Shown here: piece by piece, positions 62,641-64,000 of the stretch
How positions within the stretch are numbered: the first letter of the stretch is position 1
How the letters are laid out: each line of letters starts with the position of its first letter
Assembly (NCBI RefSeq): GCF_910591885.1
Contig: NC_063279.1
Span: 11,594,001 to 11,658,000 of the forward strand
Length of the DNA: 64,000 nucleotides
Source: Bombus terrestris
Lineage: Eukaryota; Arthropoda; Insecta; Hymenoptera; Apidae
Direction of reading: 5' to 3'
The notes under the pieces: generated by a model
Told to the model about the DNA's origin: nothing
The model's input: only the letters and a program-made list of their open reading frames with translations
Databases searched by the model: none
Made by a program: the position numbers and the translations under genes

Positions 62641-64000
62641 GCTCGCTGCATAAATATTTCCTTCTTATAAACAACCGCGTATGACGCTTCGATGATTTCA
62701 TTTTTAATAACTTTTCCGTATCCGGTTACCATTTTTGACCTTCTCGAAGATGTTTTGTTGTTAACAGATAAACGAGGAAAAATATATTACGATTCTAGGA
62801 ATGTCGTTTTCACCGTTCAGCATCCTTGTCATGTCACTCTCCCTCAACGTATCTAAAGTCTGCAGCAATGCATCTGTAGCCGCTCTGACATTTATTGGTT
62901 TATTGCATCTGGATTTCTCTCAACTTATTCTTCGAGCATTTTTTGTGTTTTTAAGGAACAATATACGTATGTATATATACGCGTAATATATGGAGAGGGT
63001 TGAAGAGAGCAGGTAACTGAAAAATCTAGGAAAGCGAAGTCGTCGGGAGGTCGGATTTTAACGAGGAAGCATTCTGATGCAGTCTGCCGTTAAATATATC
63101 GGTCGCCTACTTTGCGACTGGTTAATTCGAATTCAGCTCGGGCGGGTGCTGGTCTTTGACTCTTCTTTCCCTTCTCCTCTTCCATCATTCTCTTTATCCC
63201 GTTGTATTTTTCTGCAGCGTCTTCTTTGCCGAACAAATTGGTCGGCTGGTTGATTGATTGTCTGCATCGGCAGAAATTCGTAGCCGTATTTATTTAAAGC
63301 CGGATCGTTTAAAGACAGCTCATATAGGGAAAATGGAATAATTTTATCGTTCGCTGAATGTTATATTTAGCGAATATTCTTTTGTTCTTCTTTTTCATGT
63401 TTCGAATGCAAACATAGTAGAATTCGCCTTGAAGACCGTATATAGCACTATGCTGTATAATCGGTGCCATTCATAGATACAAGAAATTGCATTTTTAGCT
63501 TTTTACATAGAATGGTTGCATCGAAGAAAACTTCTGTCCTTTGATAAATCTGTTACTATGAACGCGTAGTGATTTTCCACGACGTCTCTCTTGGAAATGC
63601 GGAAATCTCTGTAAACTGAGACGATGTTCATATTGTGGCCCACATATCGCGGTTGCGCACTAAAACAAAATGGGGTCGTAAGAAGATAACAAATAGTTAA
63701 CTTACAAACAACAACTTGACAACTGATGTTTATTGCGCGTCATTAATCTATTATATTGTATTTGGCTCCTTTCTACTTTTGAAATCCACGTGTCACAAGA
63801 GTCATTATATTCTGTCTTTAAATATATACCTTCTTCTTGCTCTTTTAGATTTTTTATGACTTTTAAATTTCGTCTCATAGAAAATCGTAATATAGGCTAA
63901 TTAGATTATGAACATACAAAATATCTATCTATTATCATCTTTAATATAATTCATATAACATGACCTACTGAGACGCAAAGGAGGTTTAAACGTAGATTAT
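62641..64000. other. Right end of window, no gene recognised
   Basis: Moderately AT-rich DNA with short open frames that match nothing known. It is upstream of cabut and may contain distal regulatory sequence or the start of a gene beyond the window. Confidence 0.4.

Overview
The window is AT-rich, intron-rich animal nuclear DNA. It carries fifteen recognisable genes with short GT-AG introns, many of them under 100 bp. Several families have insect-type members (a Mextli-like eIF4E-binding protein, a cabut-type KLF, a villin/quail-like protein). The compact genes, AT-rich spacers and CpG-rich promoter patches fit an insect, probably a hymenopteran such as a bee. The species cannot be fixed from this sequence, so that assignment is inference. 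There are no bacterial features, CRISPR arrays, rRNA or convincing tRNA.

Layout. 1-2.8 kb: upstream region with CpG-rich patches, a diverged tandem duplication and fold-backs. 2.8-6.0 kb (+): villin/quail-like actin-binding protein, first exon not found. 6.2-7.5 kb (-): proteasome subunit beta-2. 8.0-9.9 kb (-): Cdc6, with an E2F-like site cluster upstream. 10.7-11.0 kb (+): RpL41 (25 aa, split by one intron). 11.6-12.7 kb (+): mitochondrial RsfS/MALSU1. 13.5-15.4 kb (+): XK-related membrane protein. 16.2-17.2 kb (-): BED-finger protein. 18.6-20.4 kb (+): mRNA cap guanine-N7 methyltransferase, with a perfect 74-bp palindrome in its 3' UTR. 21.6-27.2 kb (+): DNA topoisomerase I, one intron carrying a decayed piggyBac-like element. 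31.2-36.6 kb (-): Mextli, one intron almost filled by a piggyBac-type MITE. 37.6-43.1 kb: repeat-rich intergenic DNA with two fold-back elements, microsatellites and a miRNA-like hairpin. 43.1-44.9 kb (-): neuroguidin. 45.8-48.7 kb (+): TM9SF4. 50.1-51.9 kb (-): MPPE1/PGAP5. 53.0-56.4 kb (+): HADHA. 60.1-62.0 kb (-): cabut/KLF10-11, with a GC-rich promoter holding CCAAT, E-box and CRE motifs. 62.4-64.0 kb: no gene recognised.

This is a eukaryotic neighbourhood rather than an operon. The genes are mostly housekeeping: replication and topology (Cdc6, Top1), RNA capping and translation (RNMT, RpL41, MALSU1, Mextli, neuroguidin), protein turnover, membrane traffic, GPI-anchor processing and fatty-acid oxidation. 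Several pairs are divergent and may share promoter regions (Cdc6/RpL41, BED/RNMT, neuroguidin/TM9SF4, MPPE1/HADHA). Exon boundaries were inferred by hand from frame continuity, GT/AG sites and remembered family sequences. I saw no wholly new gene system. The most unusual items are the palindromic and fold-back structures and the transposon-filled introns.
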